Virus record (IMG/VR): IMGVR_UViG_3300038825_001207 | Coordinates: 1-32,490 of that record | DNA length: 32,490 nucleotides | Source of the DNA: a virus | Reading direction: 5' to 3' (one strand) | In this document: positions 18,813 to 27,430 of the stretch, in pieces | Layout: the number at the start of each line of letters is the position of its first letter | Numbering within the stretch: the first letter of the stretch is position 1 | Position numbers and translations under genes: made by a program | The notes under the pieces: generated by a model | The model's database searches: none | What the model saw: the letters and a program-made list of their open reading frames with translations, nothing else | What the model was told of the DNA's origin: nothing

Positions 18813-20368
18813 TGGCTATGTCAATACCTGAAGGTTTGGGAACAGTACCTAAACTATTAAAACGCTTTGGTGTTGCGGAAACTCGCTATAATTTATGGCG
18901 TTCGCTTCATCAAGAGGCAATGGATTACTCAATGCCACAGCGAGAAACCTTTACTATTCACAGCGAAGGGCAGCGTAAAAATGTAATTCTATTTGACTCA
19001 ACCGCTGAAGAAGGTGCAAAGCAATTCGCCTCGAGAATTCAAGGCTCATTACTTCCTAGTTGGCAACAATGGATGAACTTAACCGCCGGTGGTGATGTTC
19101 CTGAAGACGAGCAAGAAAACGTCAACAAGGCATTAAAAGATTCAACCGATACTTTCTTTAATCACCTTAATCATTCTAATTTCGACACTGAAATAACGCC
19201 ATCATTGCTTGATTTGGCTATTGGCACTGGTGCTATTTTAACTGAAGAAAATGATTTTGATGAAAACAGCGCATTAAAGTTCACCAATATGCCATTGGCT
19301 GAAATCTCTATTGAGAAACCAGCTAGAGGTGGGATTAAAAACGTATGGCGCAAGCAAAAGGTTGAAGCAGGTAACATTAAAATAACTTGGCCTAACGCTG
19401 AATTGCCTAGTGAACTAGAAAAGCTTACCAAAGACAAGCCAGAAACTGAGGTTGAAATCATCAACGGCTTCTTGTTTAACAACAAAACAAAGCTATATGA
19501 TCAAGTTGTTATCTGGAAAAAGTCTTTAATCTTCACTCAGTCATTCAATAAAAAACGCTTGATTGTTTTCCGTTGGAGTTTAACCCCTGGTGAAGCTTAT
19601 GGTCGTGGCCCTGCAATTGAAAAGTTACCAGATATTAAAACAGCAAATAAAATTGTTGAATTACGTTTAGGTAATGGCGCTTTGCAAATGTCAGGTGTTT
19701 ATACTGGTCGAAGTGATGGCATGTTCAATCCTCATACGGCTAGAATTGCCCCTGGTGCAATCATCCCTGTAATGAGTAACGACAATGCAAACCCTACAGT
19801 TAGACCGTTAACCCCTTCTGGTAACATAAACATCACCCGTGAAGATTTAGAAGATGCCCGTAATAGCATTAGAAAGGCTTTCTTCAGTCAACCTTTAGGT
19901 GATATTTCTGATCCTGTTCGCTCTGCTACTGAAAACGTATTGCGTAATCAAGAGTTCTTAAAGCAATCTGGCGCTCAAATAGGTCGATTAAAATCAGAAT
20001 TAATTGAACCGCTTGTTGATGCTTGTATTGATATACTTCAAGAGCGTGGCAAAATTGCACAATTAAGAGTTGACGGTAAAGACGTTACAATGAAACAAAC
20101 GTCACCATTAGCACAAGCTGAAGATTTGGAAAACTTCCAGAATACTCAGCTATGGTTAAGTACCATGGCGCAATTTGTACCGCAAGAAGTATTAGCATTA
20201 AAAGTTAAGGTTGAAGACTTGCCAGAAGAATTCCAAAAGCAATTAGGTGTTAACCCTAAGTTAATTCGAAGCGAAGCAGAAAGCGAAGGCGTTGCAAATC
20301 AAGTAACAGAGGCGGCTTCAGCGCAATTATCACAAGTACAAGGAGCGCCAAGTGAGCCAACAGTTTAA
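18812..20368 (+). CDS. Portal (head-tail connector) protein, T7-like
   Basis: The 518-residue protein matches the T7-type head-tail connector family that forms the twelve-subunit ring at the packaging vertex. The N-terminus holds ETRYNLWRSLHQEAMDYSMP and FDSTAEEGAKQFASRIQGSL. Later come FRWSLTPGEAYGRGPAIEKL and the conserved RKAFFSQPLGDISDPVRSAT, typical for the family. Length is normal. The Gln/Ser-rich C-terminus could reach the tail. TerL docks on this ring and the tail proteins attach below it. Confidence 0.93.
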   Translation: MAMSIPEGLGTVPKLLKRFGVAETRYNLWRSLHQEAMDYSMPQRETFTIHSEGQRKNVILFDSTAEEGAKQFASRIQGSLLPSWQQWMNLTAGGDVPEDEQENVNKALKDSTDTFFNHLNHSNFDTEITPSLLDLAIGTGAILTEENDFDENSALKFTNMPLAEISIEKPARGGIKNVWRKQKVEAGNIKITWPNAELPSELEKLTKDKPETEVEIINGFLFNNKTKLYDQVVIWKKSLIFTQSFNKKRLIVFRWSLTPGEAYGRGPAIEKLPDIKTANKIVELRLGNGALQMSGVYTGRSDGMFNPHTARIAPGAIIPVMSNDNANPTVRPLTPSGNINITREDLEDARNSIRKAFFSQPLGDISDPVRSATENVLRNQEFLKQSGAQIGRLKSELIEPLVDACIDILQERGKIAQLRVDGKDVTMKQTSPLAQAEDLENFQNTQLWLSTMAQFVPQEVLALKVKVEDLPEEFQKQLGVNPKLIRSEAESEGVANQVTEAASAQLSQVQGAPSEPTV

Positions 20369-20624
20369 CCCGTTAGACACTCAAGCGCTTGGTGAGGTCG
20401 ATAAAGACCAACAAGCGTTATGGGATAAAAGCAACGAGCTTATTCATCAAGTGTTTAAGCAAAACCCGAAAGGTAAAAAGCTTTTGAAGTTATGGGAGCA
20501 ATCCTTGATACTAGTACCAACAGTGACACCTAACTCAACACAGTTTGAAGCAGGTATTGCTGAAGGTAAAAAAGCAGTGGTAAGAGAAATTTTATTAGCA
20601 ATCAACTCAGTAGAAGGTAAGTAA
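20352..20624 (+). CDS. Bbp19-family small phage protein
   Basis: A GTG start with AGGAG six bases upstream sits inside the end of the portal gene. The 90-residue product resembles the Bbp19 family found between portal and scaffold genes: the block KGKKLLKLWEQSLILVPTV, then NSTQFEAGIAEGKKAVVREI with the Phe-x-x-Gly-x-x-x-Gly pattern. Some relatives are virion proteins, but their role is unclear. The order portal, Bbp19-like, scaffold, capsid is as expected. Confidence 0.75.
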   Translation: MSQQFNPLDTQALGEVDKDQQALWDKSNELIHQVFKQNPKGKKLLKLWEQSLILVPTVTPNSTQFEAGIAEGKKAVVREILLAINSVEGK

Positions 20625-20625
20625 T

Positions 20626-21456
20626 ATGATTATTAACAAGCAATGGACACGTATTTTTAAAGAAGAAGCCGGTAATGATGGCGAAGCTGGTGGTGGCGAA
20701 CAGCCAGCAGAGCAAGTTAGCGATCAACCAAATGAACAGGTTAATGACTCGCCTAGTGCGGCAGTTGAACAGCCTGAATGGCTTCAAAGCAAATATATAA
20801 CCGATGGCAAAAGCCAAGAAGAATCAATTGCAGAGCAAGCAAAAGCTTATAATGAATTATCTGGCAAGTTTGGCTCATTTACCGGCGCGCCTGAAAGTTA
20901 TGATTTAGCATTCAGTGATGAATTAAAGGAAGCTGGTCTTGAGTTAAATGCTGACGATCCAATGATTGAAGCTGCAACAGAATTTGCTAAGTCTGCCGGA
21001 ATGAATCAAGAAGGCTTTGATCAAATGCTAAACCTTTATGGTATGCAAAAGCTTGCTGATTCCAAAGCACAACAAGAAGATAATGATGCTTTCGCTGCTG
21101 ACCAAATGAAAATACTTGGTGCCAATGCTGAATCTCGTATTCAAAACATTAACGAATGGGCCAACAAGCATTTAGATGCTGAAGACATTCAAGGCATTCA
21201 AGCAATGACAACAACCGCCGAATCAGTTAAAGCTGTTGAGCGTATCATTGCTATGACTCGCGGCGCATCAGTTGACGTTGATAACTCACAAAGCAATTCA
21301 GGCGCAAGCGCTGAAGACGTAAGCAAAATGCAGTTTGAAAAAGATGGCCATGGTAATCGTAGAATTAATACTGACCCTGAGTTTAGAGCACGTTATCAAA
21401 AATTAAGAAATGAAGTCTACGGCACTGAAGACCATAAGCAAGTAGTAGGCGGTTAA
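20626..21456 (+). CDS. Capsid assembly scaffold protein
   Basis: The acidic 276-residue product lies between portal and capsid genes and has the features of a scaffold: disordered Glu/Gln/Pro-rich N-terminus (EQPAEQVSDQPNEQVNDSPS), a recognised EWLQSKYITDGKSQEESI segment, helical middle (ADDPMIEAATEFAKSAG, QEGFDQMLNLYG) and a charged C-terminus (DPEFRARYQKLRNEVYG) that usually contacts the shell. It would guide procapsid assembly and then leave. No protease is encoded nearby. Confidence 0.85.
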   Translation: MIINKQWTRIFKEEAGNDGEAGGGEQPAEQVSDQPNEQVNDSPSAAVEQPEWLQSKYITDGKSQEESIAEQAKAYNELSGKFGSFTGAPESYDLAFSDELKEAGLELNADDPMIEAATEFAKSAGMNQEGFDQMLNLYGMQKLADSKAQQEDNDAFAADQMKILGANAESRIQNINEWANKHLDAEDIQGIQAMTTTAESVKAVERIIAMTRGASVDVDNSQSNSGASAEDVSKMQFEKDGHGNRRINTDPEFRARYQKLRNEVYGTEDHKQVVGG

Positions 21457-21460
21457 AGTC

Positions 21461-21500
21461 AAGGGCGGCTAGAGCCTCTACCTTCTAGCCGTTACCCCTT
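21461..21500 (+). other. Long hairpin after the scaffold gene
   Basis: CGGCTAG pairs with CTAGCCG, and AAGGG with a CCCTT-like run further out, giving a two-part stem around a 12-base loop. No U-tract follows. It probably marks an mRNA boundary or slows degradation rather than ending transcription. A TATATA-rich stretch after it might be a weak promoter. Confidence 0.5.
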
Positions 21501-21533
21501 AACAAATACATTATATATCAAAAAGGTAGAATT

Positions 21534-22985
21534 ATGTCATTTACTCAAAGCTCATTTGGGCCAATTTCCTCACATGGTAATAGCGATATGCCCAACATAT
21601 GGACGTATCGCACCGACGATCAATCAGCTGATGTATTACTTGCTAGCTATTTTGATGTCAAAGCGCCTTTAATTAATTCAGGTGATTTTATTCAGGTTGC
21701 CGCTGCTGACACAGAATTTACGGGCGCATTCACTAAAGCAGGAAGTGTATTGACTGTTGATGTGATTAGCGGCGTTACTCCATCTTTAAATAGCAGGGTA
21801 ATAGTCACACAGGCTTCAGACTTGGCAGGCGTGTTAGATAGCACCAAAGAATATTTTATTGACGGTGTGATTGATATGGGGTCACAAACAATAGAAGTTC
21901 CTGCTGGTGGCCTTAGTTTATCTGGATACGATTTCAATACATCCAAATTAATATCATCATCCGCAGCTTACACAATGTTTACTTCTCCAGTTGGTGGGTC
22001 TGGTGATTTACTTGGTAAAGATTACGCTATTGAAGTTACAGGTGCAGGATCTAGCGTCTACAACCTAACAAGCAATACAGGGTTTGACGCATTTGAGTTT
22101 GCCAGAATTAATTACAACAATTGTTCTTCGCTTGGAATTATTACGAACTATAGGCAGGGTTTAGAGGTTGGTACGGGCCGCTTTGGTGGTAAGCCTGAAT
22201 TAACTCTCGATGGCCCGTGGGTTGGTGGTTATTTTATTGATACTTCAATAATCAGAGGTATGGTTGATGGTGCTTACTCTTTATTTAAAGCAGGCGCGAC
22301 ATTTACAATGACCTCTAGATTCAGAACAAATATGAATCTTGATTTACCTGCTAGCGCTTCGTTTTTTGATTTCTCTGCAGCTAATTTTATTAATCCGTCA
22401 ACATTAATTGTCGAAGGTGCAATAGTAACCCGTAACGGGGTATTTAATGCTACTGATTCAAACATAACGCCTAATATAGCAGGTTCTGATTTAGTTTCTG
22501 ATTGGAGGGATAACAACGGAATGCCCAATACTTTTGAGGGTGGCTCTATTGGTGTAACTACAGAATTAGCAACGGCTAACTCTGGTGTTGCTATTGGTGT
22601 ATTTCTCGATGTTGCTGCTACCTTATGGACCACATCAGATTTACAGCACTTCGATAACCCTGCTGCCGGACAATTAAGGCATTTAGGTAATACGCCTAGA
22701 GAGTTTAAAGTTGTTGCAGATTTTGTTTTAGATTCTGGATCTAATGACGTATTAACGCTAAGGGTGCTTAAGTGGGATAACTCAGCTTCAACGTTTGATG
22801 TTGTGCTAGATCAGACAAGACAGGTTAATGCGCTTGTTGGTGGTCGTGATGTTGCATTTTTTGCTGTAAACATAAACACAACACTAGACCAAAATGACTA
22901 CATAAAATTACAAGTAGCTAACCAATCAGCAGCGGTTGACATAACCGCCGAAGCTGACAGCTACTTCGTTGTGGAACAGAGATAA
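21534..22985 (+). CDS. Capsid decoration or head-fibre protein with extra beta domain
   Basis: The 483-residue product begins with a region of about 85 residues related to the short decoration protein on the other side of the capsid gene (both have F-x-P-x-SS, NS-x-x-P, and YF before GD). Then comes a long beta-rich part (STKEYFIDGVIDMGSQTIEV, LSLSGYDFNTSKL, GDLLGKDYAIEVTG), probably a beta-helix, and a jelly-roll-like end (FKVVADFVLDSGSNDVLTLR, DYIKLQVANQSAAVDITAEA). I read it as a head-anchored fibre or decoration that may bind cells or particles. The position before the major capsid gene supports a head protein. No enzyme motif is visible. Confidence 0.7.
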   Translation: MSFTQSSFGPISSHGNSDMPNIWTYRTDDQSADVLLASYFDVKAPLINSGDFIQVAAADTEFTGAFTKAGSVLTVDVISGVTPSLNSRVIVTQASDLAGVLDSTKEYFIDGVIDMGSQTIEVPAGGLSLSGYDFNTSKLISSSAAYTMFTSPVGGSGDLLGKDYAIEVTGAGSSVYNLTSNTGFDAFEFARINYNNCSSLGIITNYRQGLEVGTGRFGGKPELTLDGPWVGGYFIDTSIIRGMVDGAYSLFKAGATFTMTSRFRTNMNLDLPASASFFDFSAANFINPSTLIVEGAIVTRNGVFNATDSNITPNIAGSDLVSDWRDNNGMPNTFEGGSIGVTTELATANSGVAIGVFLDVAATLWTTSDLQHFDNPAAGQLRHLGNTPREFKVVADFVLDSGSNDVLTLRVLKWDNSASTFDVVLDQTRQVNALVGGRDVAFFAVNINTTLDQNDYIKLQVANQSAAVDITAEADSYFVVEQR

Positions 22986-23161
22986 TTTTACTTTATCTGA
23001 AAACAGGTATATCATTGTAATTAAGTCTATCAGACACCTCATTTATGAGCCTGAACAATGACTAATTAAACTGAATCGAAAGATTAATTTTAGTTAGGCG
23101 GCCCCGTTCAGGACACACCCCTCACTAAACAAACTAAATTTTATTTAATAAGGGGCATATA
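22986..23161 (+). other. Structured leader upstream of the capsid gene
   Basis: This gap has no plausible gene. CCTGAAC (23050-23056) and GTTCAGG (23106-23112) form a perfect outer stem, and CTAATTAA with TTAATTTTAG can pair inside it. The remaining bases are A/T-rich, ending with AAGGGG before the capsid ATG. The structure may protect the abundant capsid mRNA, regulate translation or bind a protein. No good promoter was seen. Confidence 0.45.
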
Positions 23162-24025
23162 ATGTCTAAATTTCTATCTAATGCTGCAGTACAGGAGTTT
23201 GACTCAGAAGTTAAACATGAGTACCAAGGCACAAAAACACTACGTGAATGCGTAACCGTTCGAACTGGCGTTGTTGGTGATGCTTATAAATTTACTCGCA
23301 TGGGTAAAGGCTTAGCTAACCAGAAAGCAACTCAAGCCGATGTAACTCCGATGGATATCACTCACGGTCGCCAATCAGCTGACCTTGAAAACTGGAACGC
23401 ACCGGAATACACAGATATCTTTGACCAATCAGAAGTTAACTTTGATGAAAAATCAGAGTTAGCAATGACGATTGCAAAAGCTATCGGTCGCCGTGAAGAT
23501 CAACTTATTATTGATGCAATGGCTGCAGTGTCGTTTGTTTCAACTAATGATGGTGATCCTGATACTGGTCGCGTGTTTGACATTTCTGCAACGCGTAACT
23601 TTGATTTGGATTCTATCCGTAGCGCTAAAGGTCATTTAGATGATATCGAAGCTGACTCTGACAACCGCTTTATTGTTGTTCGTGCTCAAGCATTGCAAAC
23701 ATTACTTGAAGATAACACTGTTACAAGCTCAGACTTCAACACAGTTAAAGCTTTAGTTAATGGTGAGCTAGATACCTTCCTAGGCTTTAAGTTCAAAGTT
23801 ATCGGTACACGCTCTGAAGGTGGCTTACCTGGTGTGGCTGCTGATCGCGTTGCATTTGCTTGGCATAAGTCAGCGATTGGTTTGGCTATCGGAATCGATA
23901 TGAAAACCACTATTGATTGGGTAGCACAAAAAACTTCATGGTTAGCTAACGGCATGTTCAAAGCCGGTGCTGTTGCTCGTGAAGCTCAAGGTGTTATTAA
24001 AATCCAATATGACGAAACTATTTAA
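23162..24025 (+). CDS. Major capsid protein
   Basis: The 287-residue product should be the HK97-fold shell subunit. The segment AAVQEFDSEVKHEYQGTKTL and the later DLENWNAPEYTDIFDQSEVN are typical of the small podovirus capsid family. Next are AIGRREDQLIIDAMAA on the spine helix and the C-terminal TTIDWVAQKTSWLANGMFKA and GAVAREAQGVIKIQ. The length is short but normal for this family. AAGGGG before the ATG suggests high expression. A strong terminator follows directly. No delta domain or protease site is evident. Confidence 0.9.
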   Translation: MSKFLSNAAVQEFDSEVKHEYQGTKTLRECVTVRTGVVGDAYKFTRMGKGLANQKATQADVTPMDITHGRQSADLENWNAPEYTDIFDQSEVNFDEKSELAMTIAKAIGRREDQLIIDAMAAVSFVSTNDGDPDTGRVFDISATRNFDLDSIRSAKGHLDDIEADSDNRFIVVRAQALQTLLEDNTVTSSDFNTVKALVNGELDTFLGFKFKVIGTRSEGGLPGVAADRVAFAWHKSAIGLAIGIDMKTTIDWVAQKTSWLANGMFKAGAVAREAQGVIKIQYDETI

Positions 24026-24039
24026 TAGTTAGTTAATAT

Positions 24040-24062
24040 AAGGCTGTTAACTCAGCCTTTTT
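24040..24062 (+). terminator. Intrinsic terminator after the capsid gene
   Basis: AGGCTG and CAGCCT form a perfect stem with a six-base loop followed by T residues (CAGCCTTTTT). Tail genes lie downstream on the same strand, so it probably acts partially and sets a high capsid-to-tail ratio. Confidence 0.85.
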
Positions 24063-24089
24063 ACTTAAAATTAATTTGGAGGTCATATC

Positions 24090-24365
24090 ATGGCTTTTTC
24101 TAAAACTGAGTTCTTGCCGTTGTCAAGCATGGCTAATAGTAACGCACCGCGCCACTTTAGCTATACAACACCTGACACAAAAGCAACCGTTGTTGCTTCT
24201 GGTTACTTTAACGATGCCGCTTTAACGTTAGGCTTAAAGAAAGGTGATGTTATTTGGTCGGTTGATTCTAACGGTGGTACTGAAACGTTTACAATGATTT
24301 TTGTTGATGCTGTTTCTGCTGCTGGTGTTGTTACCGTATTAAGCTCAACGCTTACATTAGCGTAA
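24090..24365 (+). CDS. Small capsid decoration protein
   Basis: This 91-residue protein starts behind a GGAGGT site. FLPLSSMANSNAPRHFSY, VVASGYFNDAALTLG and GDVIWSVDS are a pattern found in small podovirus virion proteins, and the N-terminus is shared with the 483-residue protein before the capsid gene. It is probably an abundant head decoration. The strong site and the position after the capsid terminator imply separate tuning of expression. Confidence 0.7.
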   Translation: MAFSKTEFLPLSSMANSNAPRHFSYTTPDTKATVVASGYFNDAALTLGLKKGDVIWSVDSNGGTETFTMIFVDAVSAAGVVTVLSSTLTLA

Positions 24366-24376
24366 TAATAATAAAT

Positions 24377-24400
24377 AGCCCTTAACATGGAGTGAGGGCT
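24377..24400 (+). other. Hairpin after the decoration gene
   Basis: AGCCCT pairs with AGGGCT across a 12-base loop. No T-run follows, so it is a processing or stability structure rather than a terminator. Confidence 0.45.
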
Positions 24401-24417
24401 TAACATAGGGGTTAGCT

Positions 24418-25005
24418 ATGCCTAGTTCAATTGATATAGCGTCAAACGCTCTATTATTAATCGGTGATAATCCGATATCCTCTTTTGAAGATGCTGGTGC
24501 CGGTGCTCAAGTTGCCGCTAACCTTTATTCTGAAACAAAAAAAAGATTACTCAGTGAACATCCTTGGTCATTTGCATTAAAGCAACAACGACTTAATAAG
24601 CTTTCACAAAAGCCTGACGTGTTAACTAACTTTCAAAACGCTTTTCAATTACCTACTGATTTAATTAGAATCTGGAATATACAAAGTCATAGCGACTATA
24701 TTTTGATTGGCAATCTTCTTTACTCTGATGAAAACGAAATACTAGCAACTTACATCTATGATGTAGATGAGGTTAACTTACCACCTCATTTTACTAAATC
24801 ACTTGAATACACATTAGCTTCAGACTTTGCAATTTCTGTTACTGAAGATAATTCGATGTCTCAAATGATGAGTCAGAAGGCCGATATGTTTACATCAAAA
24901 GCAATGGCGATAGATAGCCAAGGCAGACCACAAAGCGCAATCATTGACTCACCTTTAATTGATGCTAGGTTTGGCGGTTACAATACTTTTAATAGGTTTA
25001 GATAA
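24418..25005 (+). CDS. Tail tubular protein A-like (adaptor)
   Basis: The 195-residue protein resembles T7 gp11-type adaptors that sit under the portal. The start SIDIASNALLLIGDNPISSF and EHPWSFALKQQRLNKL (Trp after the Pro) are characteristic, as is the later YDVDEVNLPPHFTKSLEYTL. It forms the dodecameric ring between portal and nozzle. The gene ends in a TAATG overlap with the next tail gene. GGGGTTAGCT precedes its ATG. Confidence 0.88.
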   Translation: MPSSIDIASNALLLIGDNPISSFEDAGAGAQVAANLYSETKKRLLSEHPWSFALKQQRLNKLSQKPDVLTNFQNAFQLPTDLIRIWNIQSHSDYILIGNLLYSDENEILATYIYDVDEVNLPPHFTKSLEYTLASDFAISVTEDNSMSQMMSQKADMFTSKAMAIDSQGRPQSAIIDSPLIDARFGGYNTFNRFR

Positions 25006-27032
25006 TGGCTTTCTGGCAATTTCAATCAAACATGAACCGTGGTGAACTTGATCCAACTTTAGTGGGCCGCATTGATATTCAGGCGTACTACAATGGATTA
25101 AGAACCGCTTCAAACGTTTTGACGGCTCCGCAAGGTGGCGCTAAAAGAAGACCTGGCCAAGAGTTTCTTGGCGCTTCTTTAGGTGAAGGCAGGTTAGAGA
25201 ATTTTTCTTTTAATGTTGAGCAATCATACTTACTTGTGTTTACTGATTTAAAGATGCAAATATACAAAGATAGTGTATTGCAGACTAATATTAATGGCTC
25301 AGGTGATGATTTTCTTGTTATACCGTGGACACTCGCACAAATAAAAGAGTTTGATTTTATTCAATCCGCTGACACTGCGATTATCACTCATGAAGATGTA
25401 ACCCCACAATCAATAACAAGAACGTCAGATACCGATTGGGCTGTTAATGTTATCGACTTGGTTAACCTTCCGCAGTTTAATTTTAATGATGCCTCTAGCC
25501 CGACACCAGTTCAAGAGGTTCAAACAATAACTTTCACTGATGCAAATGAAGGTGATCGCTATAAATTAGCCCTAGACGGAATTCTAACCGAAGAAATTGT
25601 ATTTGGTGGTGATGATTCAACAAATATAGAAGCAATACGTGACGCGCTTCAGAACTTACCCAACACCGCTAACACTGGGATAGCTGTTAGCGGTACATCT
25701 CCGACATACATAATCGGTCTTGATGGTGATTCTGCTGGCTCTTATCAATTGATAACGGGTACTGGTATTTTTACCAAGGTTGCGACATTTGCCATAGCAA
25801 CAGCGAGATCACAAGCTGGTGTTTCAAAGTCCGAAGATGTTTGGAGTGTTACTCGCGGCTACCCTAGAACCTGTACTTTTCATGAAGGACGTTTATTTTT
25901 TGGTGGCTCAAAATCAAGACCGGCTACAATTTGGGGTTCAAATGTAAATGACTTTTTTAATTTTGATGAAGGTCGCGGTCGTGATGATGAATTAATTGAT
26001 GCAACACTTGATACTGATCAAGTTAATGCTATTCAATCTATATTTTCTAACCGTTCGTTGCAAATATTCACAAGCGGGGCGGAGTTTTACGTTAAAGAAT
26101 CACCAATAACCCCTTCAAACGTTTCTGTATCACCTCAAACTAATCTAGGTTCAAGGCGTTTAAGACCTGTTAGTATTGATGGTGTAACTTTATTTGCCCA
26201 AAGAACCGGCAAAGTAATAAATCAATTTGTATTTATTAATGAGTTTCAATCAAACCAAACAAGTTCTGTTTCATCACTTGCACCTCACTTGATTAAAAAC
26301 CCTGTTGAGATGGTGGCTAGTCGTGGCACTGAAAGCAGTGATGCAAACTATGTTTACATTCTTAATGGTGATGGCTCATTAACAGTGTTTAACACATTAT
26401 CAGCTGAAGATGTTCAAGCCTTTACAACATGGTCAAGCGGTAACATAAAATCAGTTTCAGTTGTTTCAGATAGGCTTTATTTATTGGTTGAGCGTGTGGT
26501 TAATGGTTCAACGGTTTATTATGTTGAGATTGAATCAGAAACGGCGCTAACTGACTCTGCTGTTGTTTCTAATGTTGGTGGCTCTGATACGTTGACAGGA
26601 CTTAGTCATTTAGAAGGCGAAACCGTTGACGTTAAAGCTGATGGAGCTTATCAAGGTGAGTTTGTTGTTGCTGGTGGCCAAGTTGTTATAACTCGCGTTG
26701 TAGATGATAATTGGGAGGTAGGCTTACAATACATGCCAACAATAAAAACAATGCCATTGAATACCGGTTTACAGAATGGCCCTAATGCAGCAAGTAAAAA
26801 GAAAATACTACGCGCTGCTTTAAGGTTGTTTGAATCAAATGGTGTTATTGTTAATGGGCAAAGGTTAGCGGATAAAACAATAGGCTTAAATCAGTTCGAT
26901 GCACCTACACCGCAAACCGGATTGAAAAGAATAACGTTACTTGGTTGGAGTTTAGAGGCTGACATTACTATCACCCAAAACACACCTATGCCAATGAACA
27001 TATTAAATATAGGTATGGAGGTTAAAGACTGA
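25005..27032 (+). CDS. Tail tubular protein B-like (nozzle)
   Basis: At 675 residues it resembles the T7 gp12-like tail nozzle. FNRGE-type opening MNRGELDPTLVGRIDIQAYY, then APQGGAKRRPGQEFLG, are the typical N-terminus of the family. Later blocks FHEGRLFFGGSKSRPATIWG and FTSGAEFYVKESPITPSNVS match the beta-propeller portion. TAATG overlaps at both ends imply co-translation with the adaptor and internal proteins. Confidence 0.9.
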   Translation: MAFWQFQSNMNRGELDPTLVGRIDIQAYYNGLRTASNVLTAPQGGAKRRPGQEFLGASLGEGRLENFSFNVEQSYLLVFTDLKMQIYKDSVLQTNINGSGDDFLVIPWTLAQIKEFDFIQSADTAIITHEDVTPQSITRTSDTDWAVNVIDLVNLPQFNFNDASSPTPVQEVQTITFTDANEGDRYKLALDGILTEEIVFGGDDSTNIEAIRDALQNLPNTANTGIAVSGTSPTYIIGLDGDSAGSYQLITGTGIFTKVATFAIATARSQAGVSKSEDVWSVTRGYPRTCTFHEGRLFFGGSKSRPATIWGSNVNDFFNFDEGRGRDDELIDATLDTDQVNAIQSIFSNRSLQIFTSGAEFYVKESPITPSNVSVSPQTNLGSRRLRPVSIDGVTLFAQRTGKVINQFVFINEFQSNQTSSVSSLAPHLIKNPVEMVASRGTESSDANYVYILNGDGSLTVFNTLSAEDVQAFTTWSSGNIKSVSVVSDRLYLLVERVVNGSTVYYVEIESETALTDSAVVSNVGGSDTLTGLSHLEGETVDVKADGAYQGEFVVAGGQVVITRVVDDNWEVGLQYMPTIKTMPLNTGLQNGPNAASKKKILRAALRLFESNGVIVNGQRLADKTIGLNQFDAPTPQTGLKRITLLGWSLEADITITQNTPMPMNILNIGMEVKD

Positions 27033-27430
27033 TGGCGGTAGCAATCCCTTTAGCAACAGCAGCAATACAAATTAGCCAGCAAAAAGCTCAGGCTGACATA
27101 GCGCTAGGCGAATCAAAAGTTGCAGCAGAGCAAGAAGACTTAGGCGCAAAACAACGAGAGGCCGACAGAAAAGAAAGGCTTTCAATTGCTTTAGCTTCAC
27201 AAAATGCCGCGGCAGGGGCGAAAGGCGTTGCGGCTTTTGAAGGTTCACCGCTGACTATAATGAAAGAAGATATTGCGCGAGAAAAAACGGCAACCGAAAG
27301 GGATATATTTAGCTCTCAATTAGCATCATTAACAGCTAAGTCAAGAGGTCAAGTGCAAGCTAAATCATTGCGTGGTCAGTCCTTACTAACCGCAGGAACC
27401 GCAGCAACTCAGGTTATGGGTGATACATAA
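27032..27430 (+). CDS. Small internal virion protein
   Basis: A 132-residue helical protein with an Ala/Gln-rich opening (MAVAIPLATAAIQISQQKAQ) and the phrase SQNAAAGAKGVAAFEGSPLT, similar in place and type to T7 gp14-like ejection proteins. These leave the head before DNA and insert in the outer membrane. It overlaps both neighbours by TAATG. No diagnostic residue was seen beyond the pattern. Confidence 0.7.
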   Translation: MAVAIPLATAAIQISQQKAQADIALGESKVAAEQEDLGAKQREADRKERLSIALASQNAAAGAKGVAAFEGSPLTIMKEDIAREKTATERDIFSSQLASLTAKSRGQVQAKSLRGQSLLTAGTAATQVMGDT

